From CAYPHA01 sp964410215 (lineage in GTDB: Bacteria > Calditrichota > Calditrichia > Calditrichales > CAYPHA01), in assembly GCA_964410215.1 (NCBI GenBank), contig CAYPHA010000047.1, forward strand, positions 1 through 34,576: DNA of 34,576 nucleotides, given 5' to 3'. The translations under genes were made by a program, and so were the position numbers. The notes under the pieces are model-generated. The model had not been told where the DNA came from. It did not search any database and saw nothing but the letters and a program-made list of their open reading frames with translations. Positions 34,297 through 34,576 of this stretch are shown here, piece by piece (positions within the stretch are counted from its first letter, which is position 1; every line of letters begins with the position of its first letter).

Positions 34297-34576
34297 TGAT
34301 CTGGTACTTATTTATTTCCGGTTCTGAGCTACCATGAGATCACCACCCAGATTCCCCATGAAATTTGGCTGACCATCCCGAGAGGATCCTGGCGGCCGGA
34401 TGTGGAATACCCACCGCTTAACCTGACCTATGTATCAGGACCGGCCTATTCGTTCGGTATTCAGGAGCATATCATAAACGGTGTGACGGTTAAAATTTAC
34501 AGCCCTGCGAAGACAGTGGCCGATTGCTTCAAGTTCCGAAACAAGGTCGGCCTCGATGTGGCCATTGAAGCACTCC
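34297..34576 (+). pseudogene. 5'-truncated AbiEi-type antitoxin, continuing past the right edge
   Basis: The plus strand reads LSYHEITTQIPHEIWLTIPR, YPPLNLTYVSGPAYSFGIQE and VKIYSPAKTVADCFKFRNK, then VGLDVAIEAL to the window end. This is the middle of an AbiEi antitoxin of a type IV toxin-antitoxin pair (AbiE); the usual hallmark is SPAKTVADCF-R-K-GLD. The N-terminal ~80 residues with the winged helix are missing, and the first bit of homology (YLFIS, 34303-34317) is out of frame with VLSYHE by one base near 34320. The AbiEii toxin, if any, would lie beyond the window. Confidence 0.7.

Overview
The window looks like a chromosomal piece from an uncultured or little-studied member of the FCB superphylum (Bacteroidota, Calditrichota, KSB1 or Marinimicrobia-like). 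The main reason is a pair of secreted proteins with signal peptides, one ending in a 'PNPFNP...VYNMLGQ...SGVYLI' type-A sorting domain of the type IX secretion kind. A membrane-anchored TPR/AraC regulator and a soluble PAS hybrid kinase fit the same group. No 16S rRNA or other strict taxonomic marker is present, so this is inference.

Layout. (1) 1-5.5 kb: two minus-strand surface proteins, a GLUG-repeat protein cut by the left edge and a LamG-type protein. They share an almost identical fibronectin-like module. A divergent TPR-TM-AraC regulator and a decayed third copy of the sorting domain follow. (2) 5.7-11.7 kb: a tight four-gene plus-strand operon in which every junction is a 4-base ATGA overlap. 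It encodes a periplasmic transglutaminase fused to seven membrane helices, a RimK-related ATP-grasp ligase, a large TPR protein and an outer-membrane beta-barrel-like protein. Together they would span cytoplasm, inner membrane, periplasm and outer membrane, and this is the best candidate for an undescribed system in the window. (3) 11.7-14.4 kb: a decayed zone with a truncated AAA ATPase, a nitrilase broken by one amber codon, a short AraC protein and a possible 44-residue membrane peptide. (4) 14.4-14.9 kb: tRNA-Gly(GCC), tRNA-Cys(GCA) and tRNA-Leu(UAA). (5) 15.2-22.5 kb: a DUF6544-like lipoprotein, a small membrane protein, a three-PAS hybrid histidine kinase, an RNase H-fold-like protein, a DUF6880-like protein and a Fic protein.

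(6) 22.8-34.6 kb: a minus-strand defence island. From its promoter near 34.0 kb the order is small HTH protein, hsdM, DUF1016/YhcG-type nuclease, a relic of an hsdM tail, hsdS, AlbA/Schlafen-type DNA-binding protein, hsdR, YgjP-type metallopeptidase and a truncated Mrr-like gene. Nearly all joints overlap or abut, so it should be one transcript for a type I restriction-modification system with accessory genes. Both borders are scarred. On the left, the Mrr fragment is fused to the last ~50 codons of a cation antiporter. On the right there is a frameshifted unknown remnant and a 5'-truncated AbiEi antitoxin that runs off the window.

All calls come from reading the sequence and from memory of protein families. 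No database search was run.
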